64,000 nt of DNA from contig CP053150.1 of the NCBI GenBank assembly GCA_014607495.2, forward strand, positions 12,916,495-12,980,494, written 5' to 3'. Below are positions 23,508-35,640 of the stretch, piece after piece. A program made the position numbers and the translations under genes. The notes beneath the pieces were generated by a model. That model saw nothing but the letters and a program-made list of their open reading frames with translations, made no database searches and had not been told where the DNA came from. Position 1 is the first letter of the stretch. Each line of letters opens with the position of its first letter. Source of the stretch: Carposina sasakii. Its lineage: Eukaryota; Arthropoda; Insecta; Lepidoptera; Carposinidae.

Positions 23508-24145
23508 TAGGGTTGGTAAAAAAATATCGATATATCAAAATATCGATATTTTTACAGAAAAATATCGATATAAATTAGCGATATTTTTTCCTGCGATATA
23601 TCAATTTTCGATATTTATTTTCAGATATCAAAATCGATATATTTTTAAAGCTCTGCTGTCTGGCGTCTGCTCATGCGTCACATCATGTTTTTGACCAATC
23701 CGATTTCTTAAATTTAGAAAATATGCAGTAGGCTGTATGGGTTTAGTTTCTTTGCTTCAAACACAAACAAAAATTAAAAAATTACACTCTATGACTTGTT
23801 TGTCTATGACAATGACATTGCTTGTTGGTTTGGTTGGTATCATTGCATTGGACTGACTGCATTTTAGTTTAGAGTGTTGGTACGAACGTTGTTTTGTTGT
23901 GTTGTCACGAGTAAACTAAGCGTAGCTTATTGTTATTTTTTTTGTGTGAATTGTATTTATGTTAAATGTCATGTCTGCTGTATGGAAGTTAGCAATAATT
24001 TTGGCAATTTTTATAAATAATTGCAAATTGGGCAAAAAATATCGATATATCGAAATATCGACATTTCTTGGGTGATATATATCGATATATTTTTAAAATA
24101 TCGATACGATAAATATCGATATTTTTTTCCATTTGCCCATCACTA
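23508..24145. mobile_element. Non-autonomous hAT-like element rich in ATCGATAT
   Basis: Left end TAGGGTTGG, right end CCCATCACTA (inverted TAGTGATGGG), flanked by the perfect 8-bp duplication TTTGTTCC (23500-23507 and 24146-24153), diagnostic of hAT elements. Both ends carry clusters of ATATCGATAT just inside the tips (about 23525-23645 and 24040-24125). No transposase frame; the open frames over it read through these clusters. Confidence 0.85.
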
Positions 24146-25547
24146 TTTGTTCCATACAATTTATGGTAGCCCCTTTTATGCACTTTCTCAGGCGAGATCT
24201 TAGGAGATTATTGTAAAAATCTTTCTTAGCGTAGAAGTTAGGTACCTAGTTGTATTTCACTTAGGGCAGATTATAGTTCTAACTGATAAATAATTTGATG
24301 CCGTCTTTCTCTAAGACTTGACTAAGATAGAGACAGCATCATCTATCGATATCCTTCAAATAGACCTAACTGACCATTGAAAAAATCGGCTTTTACATCC
24401 GAACATCAATAACCGAACCTACCAAACTATTTATATTTGTTAGTATTAATGAAAATGAGTACATTAATCTCGTATTTGACATTGAAGATACCATTTCCGT
24501 ATCACAACACAAATTATAAATCATGATTTCGAAATCTTTAAAACAACTTATAATGAAATCGCTGCGAAGCGTGACGCATTGCGACCACTTAGTTTTATAG
24601 CCGCAAAGAACATATCTATCTATACAGGGTGTTTTTGGTAATCAACGTTTCCGAATACTACGCATTCTCCTCGTTATCACGAACATTTCATAGAAACATA
24701 CCTGACTAGTGTATGGTTTCCGATATATTCAGGTTCAAAGTTGAGTTATCTCATGGTTTTTTTTTTTTGCAGAAATGCACGTAGGCACTTGTATTAACCA
24801 ACGCAAAGTCTAGATTGATCGCGCGCAAACCAACAGAAAAACCTAAAAAAGTTATAATTTTTTTAAAGTAAACTAACAATATTTTAAGGAGAGACGTACC
24901 CGTCGTAAACGGTGGCAACCAAACCACACTCCGTACAATAAAATTGTGTTGCCTCACATGCCTCAAAACGCACAGGCATATAAAATCTGATTGGACGCCA
25001 GTCCTCATTGAGAATAGGTAAGTGTTGGTTGACAATGTAAAGATAATATGTAAGTAAACAAACTATCGATTGTGTTGCGATCGTTAAACGGTATGATCAA
25101 GCGCAGCTTACCTTCATCATTTCACTAGCTACAAGAAACGGCACACTCCGCGCAAACATAACCTAACCGTGTTGGTACCCAAATCTATATCACATTGTTA
25201 CCTTACTTTAATCCTAACCTAAAAGGCATTTCACGAGATCATAACATATAAACTTGTGTGTCGAAAAAACCCAGGCTTCATTCCATTTCCCTTTTAGCCG
25301 AAATACTTAAACTGGTTAAAAAATTTGATTTAACTCTTGGAAAAAAAACTAGTTATGCTGTGCGCCTAGCCTGCAGGCTAGACATGTCACAGACATACGT
25401 AAAGGTAGGTAAATTTTAACTATTACCAGCAGTTATACTTTGATCCGAATAATTCAAATTATAATGTTAAAATTAGAGTTGGACCTGTCTAGTGTCAGCA
25501 TGATTTCGTCTTTTTCCGTCGCCCCATCCTTTTTTGTCGCTCAGAAC

Positions 25548-26622
25548 TAGAGTTGCCAACCGTCCCGCGTGGCGCGAGACGTCCCGTTTTCAGTGCCTAA
25601 ATAACGTGTCCCGTTTCAAGTGTCTGCGGGACGCCAAATGTCCCGCTTTCAGGTTAATCATCCCCAGTTGATAAAAAACCCTTCTTCAAATTATTTTCAC
25701 GGAGCACGTGATACACGTGACACACAAATCTTGATTTTTTAATTTTTAGATGGATTCTTGAATATTCAATAATCTAAGTACCTACTAGTTTAACATACTT
25801 GTTACCTCACTGGTTCATCGTCAATGAAACATCAAAATTTACATTTTACATGTATTAGGTTAAATATTATTCAAATCTTTCTCATTCCTTCTCTTCACTC
25901 GCTATTACGTACTATGTGTGTATGTCAGTCACTCAACCAATCCACCAAATATTATGGATATTAACCAGTGTCAAAATGGCGCCATCGCCGTTTTGACACT
26001 GGTTAATCGAAGTTTTATTTTGGGGATTTGTAGATTATTATTATAATATGTTTGAGTTATTATTTAGTAATACCTCCACATTATAATAATAATGTGGAAA
26101 ACTTTAAAAGTTGACCAAGGATTCAAATTAAGCAAAGATTTCCGCGCTCACTTCGCTCGCGTTCAAGTAAAATTTGTGAATTGGCCTAGTAAACACGTAT
26201 TTTTTTATTGAAAAAAATAATAATTTGTCATTTTTTGCAATAAAGTGAAAAAATTTAGCGCTCGCTCCGCTCGCATTACTGAATTTATACAACAAGACGA
26301 AGAATATCATACGAAGGAGGTATTTATTTTATAAATAGGACTAAAATTGTTATTATATCAAGTGAAAAAATTTCGCGCTCGCTCCGCTCGCGTTTTCATG
26401 ATTATTCTAAAAGACCAAGAATATCAAGCAAAATAGGTATTATACTTTAACCTACCAACGTACTATCGGCTGGGTTAACACAAAAAATATCTCAGATACA
26501 CCACTACTTGTCACAATGAAATTAGACCTTCCATTTGTAGGTGTGTCCCGTTTTTCTTCCTTTGGTCCCGCATATTTAACCTGACTGTCCCGCAATTCTG
26601 TGTATAAGAGTTGGCAACCCTA
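25548..26622. mobile_element. Non-autonomous hAT-like element, 1.1 kb
   Basis: Left end TAGAGTTGCCAACC and right end, inverted, TAGGGTTGCCAACT. Flanks CTCAGAAC (25540-25547) and CTGTGAAC (26623-26630) match in six of eight bases, an aged 8-bp duplication. GTCCCGC/GCGGGAC words recur near both ends. Three spaced GCTCGCTCCGCTCGC-type blocks (about 26147, 26262, 26376) form an internal loose repeat. No transposase. Confidence 0.7.
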
Positions 26623-27490
26623 CTGTGAACCGTCATTTGCTAGAGGGAGAAAGATATCGAAAATGCTATAGCATTTGGCGGAATCCTCGAGGTGATAGCA
26701 TTCTTTCTCGCTATATCAAATGACAGCGATGGAAAAAGGCGAAAGCCTTTAAAAAGTCCTTTGAAACCATCAGTACAAGTAGAATGCCTTGGGAATGCCC
26801 TATACTGGTATACTGTAGCCACCCCATACATACATATATACAAACTAGCGTACTAGTACCATACCGCCTATATAATGTTTTACGTAAACCAAATCAGTCG
26901 AAGATAATGTTAATAAATTTAGAAAAGTCGATAAATATTTTATTGCACCACAAGAATATTTATTTTATATGTATAGTAGTAAAGTTTTCCAAAATTAACA
27001 TAAAAATTTAGACTAAATTGAGACAATAAATCTTTTAGACATTTGAAGTTTTTTGCAAAAACAAATAAATTTCACTAATAATATACCACTGTTCATGTCT
27101 GAAACTAATTTGGCATTACATATCATCTAAAGTAGGTACCTTATCAAGTAAAGAACTACGTTAACTAAAATAACCTAAGTATATCACTTAAAATAACACT
27201 TATCTACTTATTAGCCCACCGTACGCAATGTACACAAGTATATAATAAATTACTGTTCTATTTACCTATACAAAGAATAGGAATTAACTGATAGTCATAC
27301 AAGTTTTGTGTATTTTAATAAACGCAATGCATTTTTCTACTCTTGATTTGACCAAATTTAACAGCATCGGTGCTACTTATAAACCGTTTGTTATAATGGT
27401 TATATTATAAGATAAGCAACTGTAAATCACGAAATTTGACAGCAAAATATATAAATTATCTGTCAAATTAAACATTAATAATAAGCAATA
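26623..27490. other. Gene-free DNA with a TTTGACAG/CTGTCAAA hairpin repeat
   Basis: Near 27437-27468 TTTGACAGCAAAATATAT is mirrored by CTGTCAAA. The same word pair, with similar flanks (CGTTATA before, TAGCTTATACC after in two copies), is at about 34198-34260 and 40310-40385, so it marks a small dispersed family. Nothing else recognised. Confidence 0.5.
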
Positions 27491-27493
27491 CGA

Positions 27494-28213
27494 TCGATTC
27501 CGGGAGTCACACCTAATTTAAACGTAAACGTAAAAATTAAGGTTTAAGCATGTCAAAAGCTATTCTGGCAGTCACTTTTCTGACAATTGGCGACTGAATT
27601 TAATTTTAATTACGTTCCAACTTTTTTTTAATTCACTTTAAGTCTATATGCGTAAAAAGCTATTCTGGTGGTCAAGTTTTTGACATTAGAAGCGTAAAAT
27701 TACTTAAGCTTAGGAGTCATCTAAAAGTTGTCGTTTAAATTATACTTCAAAAAATAAAAGTGTCTTTTTGGAGTCGTCAGCTCTTCAGCGGACATGATAT
27801 GTTGTTAAAACGTAAGGTTATTATAATAACCGTTGTTAGAGAAGCAACAGGATGGTAAAAAAGACAAGATTAATCACCCCTACCAGAACTCCTTCTGTGC
27901 CGGTATTATTTTGATGTTTTAGGAACATTAGACCCATTTCCAATGTTTTCTGCAAAGTTGCCGTTAATTACTATCCCTCACAATCTTTTTAAAATATTTT
28001 TATTATTATAAGCAGAAATAATAGGTTTTATCGTGTTTTAAATGATGTCATGATGTTCCTTTTTTACAATAGAACATCTTAGGCGTGGTTTTTCTCCAAT
28101 TTAATCAAAATACAGGAATTTACGCGTACAATGAACTCATAAATTTAAACTCATCTTAAAATTAGATATTATTACGTTAAGTTTAGTTTTATGTGCGTGA
28201 CTGCCGGAATCAA
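27494..28213. mobile_element. TIR element of the 'GATTCCGGCAGTCAC' family, long form
   Basis: Left end CGATTCCGGGAGTCACACCT and right end, inverted, GGTTGATTCCGGCAGTCACG. The same terminal sequence bounds the 146-bp element at 32567-32712. The interior has two related blocks (AAAAGCTATTCTGGCAGTCA and AAAAGCTATTCTGGTGGTCA). It ends 19 bases before the piggyBac left end. Confidence 0.6.
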
Positions 28214-28404
28214 CCATATGCTTATTTTTAACCCTATACTTGACACTGTGAACTTAAATGCACATTCAATTCAGATTTTTTTTTATGGAAAATATAACAT
28301 AGAATCATTTTAATAATAGCTCAAAGTAACTTCGTAAACGTTTCTTTACGTCAGGAAAAGACAACTATATCTTTCTCGCTTACACATTGTCAGTGGTGAA
28401 CAAA

Positions 28405-30909
28405 ATGGCGAGCAGTCGATTGACGCCCGCGCAACTCTCTGTAAGTATCCTATTTTAACTCAATTTAATTAACTTATATGGTCGAAATTGCTATATTTTT
28501 ACTTTCTCAAAGGTTTATGCTATTGTTTGGTGACATTATTTTTGTAATATATTATATGAATATATAGTAATTCACGATTTGTTATATGTGTGCATTAAAA
28601 TACACACTGCCTGGTTCAGAGTGCAGGACTCAATATTTATTGTGTATATTTAAATGCACACTGCCTGCTTCGCTATGAATAATATCAAATTTGTAATGTG
28701 CATATAAATAAACACTGTCAACGTCAAAGACTATTACTGTTTGTGAATGTTGTGTCTATAAATGCACATTGCCTACTGTACTACAACATACTCGAGCCTT
28801 TGTTTAGATATAATTTTCTCGTAATACACCCCTACTAGGTACTACCCCTTACACAAAATTCCTATTCCTCAGCTTGCAATAATTTTCTTTCAGATGACTA
28901 GAGGTCGAAAAATTCTAGCTTTAGTTCCTAAATGCGGAGCCAAGTCTGATGTAGATTCCAGCGAATCCTCCGAAGATGAAATCCAGATGTGTAGACCTCA
29001 TCAAGTCGTCTCCGAGGACAGTTCTCCTGTTCGATCAATAGCGTCTTCTGTCGAAAATTTAAATATCTCCGATAGTGATGACTGTGAGTATCGAGAAGTA
29101 TACGCTGTTGCTTCTGTCCATGGACAGCCGAGATTCAGATACAACACTATCGATTCTACTCCAAATTCACCTTCTATTCTTCAACATGATCCTGACATTA
29201 TACTGCCTTCACCATCAGTTTATATTCCACCGTCACCATCAATAGACTCAATCTGCAGTCCCGCACAGTCAGCGCCTGCTGCAACTCCAGCATCTGTCGC
29301 ACCTGCAGCAGCTACTGTGCGTCTTCGGCGTTATAAGAAAAATCCGATAATTGTAAAGAAAAAAGTATTGAAACCTACCAAAATATTTCCTAAATGGACA
29401 GGAATGAAATTTCAAGGAGCAGCACACATAGAAGAAAATATGATTTTTGAATCTACAGATATTGAGAAATCGCCGCTTGATTACTTTAAGCTATTTTTTA
29501 CTGACGATATACAAGAACTAATAGTATATCATTCCAATTTATATTCTGTACAGAAAAAGGGCACTTCAATAAATATTAATAAAGACGACATTAAAGATTT
29601 TATAGCTATAAATATTTTAATGGGTGTTGTTGACATGCCGGCATATACCGATTACTGGTCAAATGACTTTAAATACGGCAATATTGCTGAAGTCATGACA
29701 CTAAAGAAATTTCAGTCTATTCGACGTTACATTCACTTTAATGACAATTTAAAAGATGATGGTGACAGGTACTATAAAATAAGGCCGTTAGTAGAAAAAG
29801 TTCGATATAACTGCACAACGAATATACCTGAAGGGAGACATTTCAGCATCGACGAGATGATGGTGCCTTACAAGGGTACTAGAGCCGGCAGTCGAAAACA
29901 ATATGTGCGGAATAAACCCAAAAAATGGGGATTTAAGTTTTTTGTTCGTGCTTCACCATCTGGCCTCGTGTATGATTTTGTTATTTATGGAGGAGACGAC
30001 ACTTTCAGACTCCATACATTTACTGAGAGGGAAAAAGGTATGGGTCTCGGGGCTAAAGTTGTTATAGCTTTGGCCCAATCTATCAAGCAAAAACCATGCT
30101 CTGTACTATATTTTGACAACTTTTTTACGTCAATTGAATTGATGCATCATTTAAGAAATGAGTATGGTATATTCTCCTTAGGTACTGTCAGGGCAAATCG
30201 ACTTCGAGGGGCAGAGAAAAAATTACCAAGCGACAAGGAGTTGAAGAAAAAGGGCAGAGGGGCTTTTGCACAGGTCGTGTCCAACGAACACAATATCGCT
30301 GTTGTGAAGTGGTTTGACAACAAATTTGTCATGGCTGCAAGTACTTATGTCGACGCCCATCCTGTTCAGAATATAATGCGGTATAAGAAAGAAGAAAAGA
30401 AGAAAGGTCCAGTAACATGCCCAAATTTAATAAAGCACTATAACGGAAGTATGGGTGGAGTTGACCTAGCCGATATGTTAGTCGCTTTATACCGTACAGA
30501 TTTAAAAGGCCATCGTTGGTATTTAGTATTGTTTTCTCAGATTCTAGACATCTGCGTTAATAATTCCTGGTTACTGTATCGTCACGAGAATAGTGGTAAA
30601 CATAAACTAATGCCACTCAAGAAGTTTCGATTTAATTTATTTAGGCAACTGCGTTTTTTTGAGAGGATTTCTTCTAATCTACAACCTGACGGTCTTTTCA
30701 AATCTGTAAGAAAAGTAAAGAAACCAGTTGCGGCGAGGCCTGATGACGCTACTCGTTTTGACCTGACAGGACATCTTCCTACTTTTACGACAAAAGGCAG
30801 GTGTAGAAACTGTACCAAACACCAAACCAAATTTTTTTGTTCAAAGTGTAACGCACGGCTATGTATAATTGAAGGTCGAAATTGCTATATCGATTTTCAC
30901 ACTAAGTAG
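28405..30909 (+). CDS. piggyBac-like DDD transposase (671-683 aa)
   Basis: The main exon 28894-30909 is an uninterrupted 671-codon frame. It has an acidic, serine-rich N-terminus (1-140), a DDE-type core with aspartates at D320 (FSIDEMM), D408 (YFDNFF) and D524/D527 (GGVDLAD), the position set of piggyBac D268/D346/D447/D450, and a C-terminal cysteine-rich domain (RCRNC, FFCSKCNARLC, CYIDFH, 637-669) like the DNA-binding finger of the family. It cuts and pastes DNA at TTAA. A probable upstream exon at 28405-28440 (MASSRLTPAQLS) ends at a GTAAGT donor in phase 0, and the main exon follows a TTTCTTTCAG acceptor, so the spliced protein would have 683 residues; otherwise ATG 28894 starts it. The gene lies inside intact element ends. 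No frameshift or missing catalytic residue seen. Confidence 0.9.
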
Positions 30910-31261
30910 GATTAATATGTTTTTTTTTTATATTGTTAGATATATATTTAAGTAGACTTTGATCTCAGAATATTGCGACTGATTTTTGTGATAATTATTA
31001 ATAAGGTTATCTCTGTTTTTTTTCTTCAAATTTAGTGTTTATTGCCTACTATATCATCATGTAATACATAATGTTGGTACATCTATAGGTATATTCTATA
31101 TACATATAATAAAAATATCGCTATCTGTACATTGAAGATATATTATATATATATATATATTTTAGATATATATATATTTTGGTAGCGGTTTCATTTTTGG
31201 GGTGCTAACATAGAAAGTAACATATAATTAGACAATCAACAAACAAGTTTTAATGCTTTCA

Positions 31262-31545
31262 TGTTGAATAAATGATTTTGAATTTGAATTTGAATATGAG
31301 AAAAAATACTATAGGAGACCTTTATCAACGCAACAGTACCCAAAATATTGATTTTTGGAATTGTCTGTTTGTCTATGCGTTTGTGCACGCTAATCTCAGA
31401 AACGGCTGAACTGATTTCGATGTACTTTTCAGTAAAATATTGTGATTGGTCCCACTTATATAGGCTACTTTTTATCACGGATAATTTCGACATTTTGTTT
31501 TTCTATAGTCCACGCGGACGGAGTCGCGGGCGTTCACTAGTACCT
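31262..31545 (-). repeat. Retroposon fragment in the piggyBac 3' UTR
   Basis: Matches the halves of the repeat at 45949-46600 (TTTTGGGTACT, AAAGGTCTCCTATA, CCGCGTGGACT, GACGCCCGCGACTCCGTC on the minus strand) and ends, on the minus strand, in an ATTCAAATTCAAATTCAAA tail typical of non-LTR retroposition. Confidence 0.65.
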
Positions 31546-31910
31546 ACTAAATTCATAGACCTAGTTCTTTAAAGATCTCAAAACTTGTTGATATGTTATA
31601 ACTTAGAGACTTTTATCTTAAGTTTTTTCAAGATTTATGTTATTTTTTTAAGTTTTTCCCTTTTTTTAGTTCAGTGATTACATGGCAGTGTGCATGTAAA
31701 GACACATTTTTATTAGTAATTTTTTTCTTGTGAGCTTGACAGTGTGCACTTGAAGACACATTATATATCCTGAAAACTGAAATACAGAGATTTTTTATTT
31801 CATTTTTCCTGATATCCTTATAACCAAATTAACGTAGGGAAGGAGCAAAAGTATAATTTTTTAAAAGTAAAATTCTCTGCCAAGTATAGGGTTAAGTAAA
31901 GGCTCATATA

Positions 31911-32388
31911 CAAGGTGTTTGTGACAGCCAGGCGAATATTGATACCATGACTTCAAACCATGATTCTAAGGCGGAAAGCACTGAAAATTTTCTCAGGAAA
32001 ATTCTAAAAAAAAAACTATTTTTTTTTTCATATTTTTGGGAAAAAAAATAGTTTATGTCGTTTATTTAGGCCTTAAATAATGACGTAAAAATAAAATTTT
32101 AACCAAAAGATGATTTTGAAAAAAAAAGCCCTCAAAAAAAATTCAAATAACTGATCAACCCTAATGGAGAGTCACAAGTGATCCAAAAAACAGCAATGTA
32201 TCACACAATAATCAATAAGCCCATTTAATTAGTCACAGGATCGCCCGGTACAATTGGCGCGGAGAACAAAGATTACTGATAAATAAATCAAAAATACATT
32301 TCCTGTGAGTAATAACACTGTCGTATAACTCAACACAATGGTACTTGTTCAGCATTTCAGTATTAGCCTGGCTGTCACCCACACCCTG
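31911..32388 (-). mobile_element. TA-flanked TIR element, complete copy
   Basis: Left end CAAGGTGTTTGTGACAGCCA, right end TGGCTGTCACCCACACCCTG, with TA on both sides (31909-31910, 32389-32390). Reverse complement of 219-500, which lacks some A/T-rich interior. No ORF. Confidence 0.75.
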
Positions 32389-32566
32389 TATATGCCTAAA
32401 ACGAGACGTTATGTTTAAGGCGTAAATTTTTTACTGAAATCAGATCATAATAAAATATTGCGTACATTGCATATGTGGAGAAACGTTCGTTCAAAACAAA
32501 TTGAACGAGACTCGCTAGCATCATCTTCTTTACAGTAGTATAAAAAGGGTTTAATATAAATAATAG

Positions 32567-32712
32567 GGTCGATTCCGGCAGTCACACTTAAACCTAAACC
32601 TAATCTTAGTCAGGTCTATCTCTCTCCATTCCTAATATAAATGGCTGAGAGAGAAAAGGACAGGTAGGACTAATTTTACGTTTAGGTTTAAGTGTGACTG
32701 CCGGAATCGACC
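32567..32712. mobile_element. 146-bp MITE of the 'GATTCCGGCAGTCAC' family
   Basis: Terminal inverted repeats of more than 30 bp with about one mismatch: GGTCGATTCCGGCAGTCACA then CTTAAACCTAAAC at the left, mirrored at the right end. Short AT-rich centre with GAGAGAG words. Same ends as the long element at 27494-28213. Confidence 0.85.
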
Positions 32713-33645
32713 ATAATATGTAATTATAATTACATACAATTACATTATGATATTGCAAAATCAAATAATCGCTTGTATATAGAATTATAGACACTAACAT
32801 ATGAATAACCTAAAACATATAAAACTTGTATAAACTTTTTAACCTCACTATTTTAGTACTACTAATAAGTTAGTATCTACGTACCATTAGTTTTTTTATA
32901 TATAATAAACAATTAAATAAGTTATTATTACTACATACTTACATAAACCCACGCTCTGGTATAGACAAAACATTACATTTTATTGTCTATTTAACTAAAC
33001 CAGATTTCGTAAACGATAATAAATTTTAGGGTTAAGAATAAGTGATGATGTGAGACCACAACACTGCACAACGCAAAATTCAACGTTTTCACATTATCGT
33101 ACATCGCCTATAGATGATACTATCGTATGAACTATTGAAGCATTTTATAGGATTTTTAAGAGATGGGAAATTACGTTTAATAACCTTATTTACTTTAAGA
33201 ACAACCCGACTGCGTAAAAATTTTACTAGATAAGTCAGTCTCTCTCACGAAGAGACTGACTTATCTAGTGATACCTCTTAAGCTTAAATATGATAAGCCG
33301 TTTAGGCTCTGAGCGTGCCTAAGAAATAAACATACAAACAAACATACATAACGTAATACACCCTCAAAAATATAACCATACTGCAGGCGCAGACGGGTAA
33401 AATTCTTATACATACTAAGTTCATTCCCATACATAAGTTCATTCCCATACATATATTGATTCTCATTAAAAAATCTGTGTAAATATTGCGTATTGAGTAA
33501 TGTTACCGAACCTAAATATAATCTACATACATAACTAATATTTAACCTATAAACTATTATCACGGTACACATCAGTATGATAGTTCTTAGTAAATTACAA
33601 CACTTTAATGAGACATTGAACGCTTTAGGGTTGGTGCAACTCTTA
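32713..33645. other. AT-rich gene-free DNA with a perfect hairpin
   Basis: 33225-33243 (ACTAGATAAGTCAGTCTCT) and 33251-33269 are exact inverted copies, 19 bp each, separated by CTCACGA. It follows a CCCGACTGCGTAAAAA word like those at 1614 and 50290. Nothing else recognised. Confidence 0.6.
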
Positions 33646-33950
33646 TAGCCTACGTAGACGACGGATTTCTCCGCGGCGGAGAAAAAAAGTACGCTCCGCG
33701 AATAAATTTAGATTTAGATTTACTACGGACTCAACGCACACGGTGTGCGATCATTTGTTGCCCGGAAATCGATGTGTGTGAAGTTAGCATCGCCATTTTA
33801 GAAATAAAAAAAATAAAGGTTATGTTAGATTGTGCTGACTTGTGCGCGGTACTTTTAATCCCTCGTTTGCGTTACTCGATACAGTTGTAAGCGATCTGTT
33901 TTAGCGGACAAAAAAGTCCGCGGACTAAAATCCCTCGTCTACGCAAGCTA
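33646..33950. mobile_element. Probable TIR element
   Basis: Left end TAGCCTACGTAGACGACGGA and right end, inverted, TAGCTTGCGTAGACGAGGGA, each followed inward by TTCCGCGG-type words. The interior is non-coding. Target duplication not clear. Confidence 0.55.
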
Positions 33951-34471
33951 GGTATTAACTGAAATCTATAAAACAAACTTAGGCTTGACTGGACTTAGAA
34001 AAATAAATTAACTTTTAAAATAGATACCACATTCAAAAATGTTCATATTAAATGATATTAAAGACAGCGAATTAGCTATTACTAACCGAATTTTTAAAAT
34101 GACCTGCTAACACTATATTATTTTTATTATGTATGTAAGTAGAAGTACTTTTACTCTGCTATTAATAAACCGAGCGTAAAGTTACAACCTCGTTATATTT
34201 GATTTTTGACAGTAAAATATATGGATAATCTGTCAAATTATACTGTCAATAGCTTATACCTAGTTCAAAGTAATAGGAAATAAGTTATGTAATAACATAT
34301 CGACAAAGTCTAAGCATGAAGTCCAGCTTGGAGTTTACCAACCCAAAAGAATCACGAAACTCCTACACCGTGTTTCACTTATTATAACATACATCTGAGG
34401 TCCAAAAAGCCTGTAGTGATTTGCCTAAAACAAATCTCTCTCGCAAAAACACAGGCTTTTAAGATCCTCAG

Positions 34472-34665
34472 CGCCCGTAGCATGAATTTGGTGAGAGCGA
34501 GCGAATTCAATCAGTCCTAGCTTGAGAACGAGTGTCTATTATAATTCCTAACTCCGATTTACACGCAAAGTACAGACATTTACTTTGTCTAGTTGCTATA
34601 TAGCTCTGCGAATTTGACGTTTAAATGTGAGATATCTCGCACTCACCAAATTCATGCTACGGGCG
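34472..34665. mobile_element. TIR element flanked by CAG, copy 1
   Basis: Left end CGCCCGTAGCATGAATTTGG and right end its inverted copy ending GCTACGGGCG, flanked by CAG on both sides (34469-34471, 34666-34668). A second copy with the same layout is at 52987-53285. No coding capacity. Confidence 0.75.
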
Positions 34666-35001
34666 CAGTTGTATTTACTTTAACAACTAGTAGCTCATGT
34701 TATCACTCGAAGCGACATAAAATTGTACATTATTCTAACATTTAACATAACTAGTGAACCGTTCTTTGCTATTCGACTTAATTCTGGAAGGAAGACTTAA
34801 ATAAGCGAGCGTCGGTGTAATCTGCTCCTCCTGTGAACGACCACCCGCGTTAAATAATCAAATTTATGGAAATAAAAAACATACATACATATATCATACG
34901 GGTATGTTCCCGGGATGGGGTAGCCAGAACTGCAAGACCATGAAGCAGATCACACGGCCACGTTTAACAAAACTGCACCAGATGTTAAAGATCAGTAACT
35001 A

Positions 35002-35160
35002 TACAGAATGAACAAAAAGGGTATGTTAGCGACATGCTATGAAATAGTATGGCGAAATCCTAAACAACTCAGGAATGATCATACGATCTTAAAAAATAAA
35101 CATGTGATTACAATCTCAAACTTTGTGGTCAGGTTAATGTTTTTTACATTTACATCATCA
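35002..35160. mobile_element. Half copy of the 20173 MITE family
   Basis: ATACAGAATGAACAAAAAGG, GTATGTTAGCG and AAACATGTGATTACAATCTC match the left half of 20173-20428. The second half is missing: sequence switches to the 13-bp satellite at about 35163. Confidence 0.6.
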
Positions 35161-35164
35161 GATA

Positions 35165-35640
35165 CAGAGATCTACTACAGAGATCTACTACAGAGATCTA
35201 CTACAGAGATCTACTACAGAGATCTACTACAGAGATCTACTACAGAGATCTACTACAGAGATCTACTACAGAGATCTACTACAGAGATCTACTACAGAGA
35301 TCTACTACAGAGATCTACTACAGAGATCTACTACAGAGATCTACTACAGAGATCTACTACATAGATCTACTACAGAGATCTACTACAGAGATCTACTACA
35401 GAGATCTACTACAGAGATCTACTACAGAGATCTACTACAGAGATCTACTACAGAGATCTACTACAGAGATCTACTACAGAGATCTACTACAGAGATCTAC
35501 TACAGAGATCTACTACAGAGATCTACTACAGAGATCTACTACAGAGATCTACTACAGAGATCTACTACAGAGATCTACTACAGAGATCTACTACAGAGAT
35601 CTACTACAGAGATCTACTACAGAGATCTACTACAGAGATC
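35165..35640 (+). repeat. 13-bp satellite, about 36 copies, nearly pure
   Basis: Unit CAGAGATCTACTA. I see one changed unit (TAGATCTACTAC near 35360); all others are identical. The open frames across it are artefacts of the repeat. AGATCT recurs every 13 bases. Confidence 0.95.

Larger units (their letters stand above)
28232..31891 (+). mobile_element. piggyBac-like element, structurally complete (3.66 kb)
   Basis: Perfect 11-bp terminal inverted repeats CCCTATACTTG (28232-28242) and CAAGTATAGGG (31881-31891), flanked on both sides by TTAA (28228-28231, 31892-31895), the piggyBac target duplication. It carries one intact transposase gene. Subterminal words of the type AAATGCACACTGCCT repeat on the left (28593-28612, 28651-28666, 28760-28775, a shorter one at 28254) and occur inverted on the right (GGCAGTGTGCAT at 31684, GACAGTGTGCACT at 31738); these are probable transposase-binding sites. 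A retroposon fragment sits inside its 3' UTR at 31262-31545. Ends and ORF look undamaged, so it is either recent or still mobile. Confidence 0.9.

Noticed and set aside
35008..35364. Open frame across the 13-bp satellite
   Set aside because: A 13-bp unit gives a 39-bp coding period (13 residues) without stops; no start context or other coding sign.
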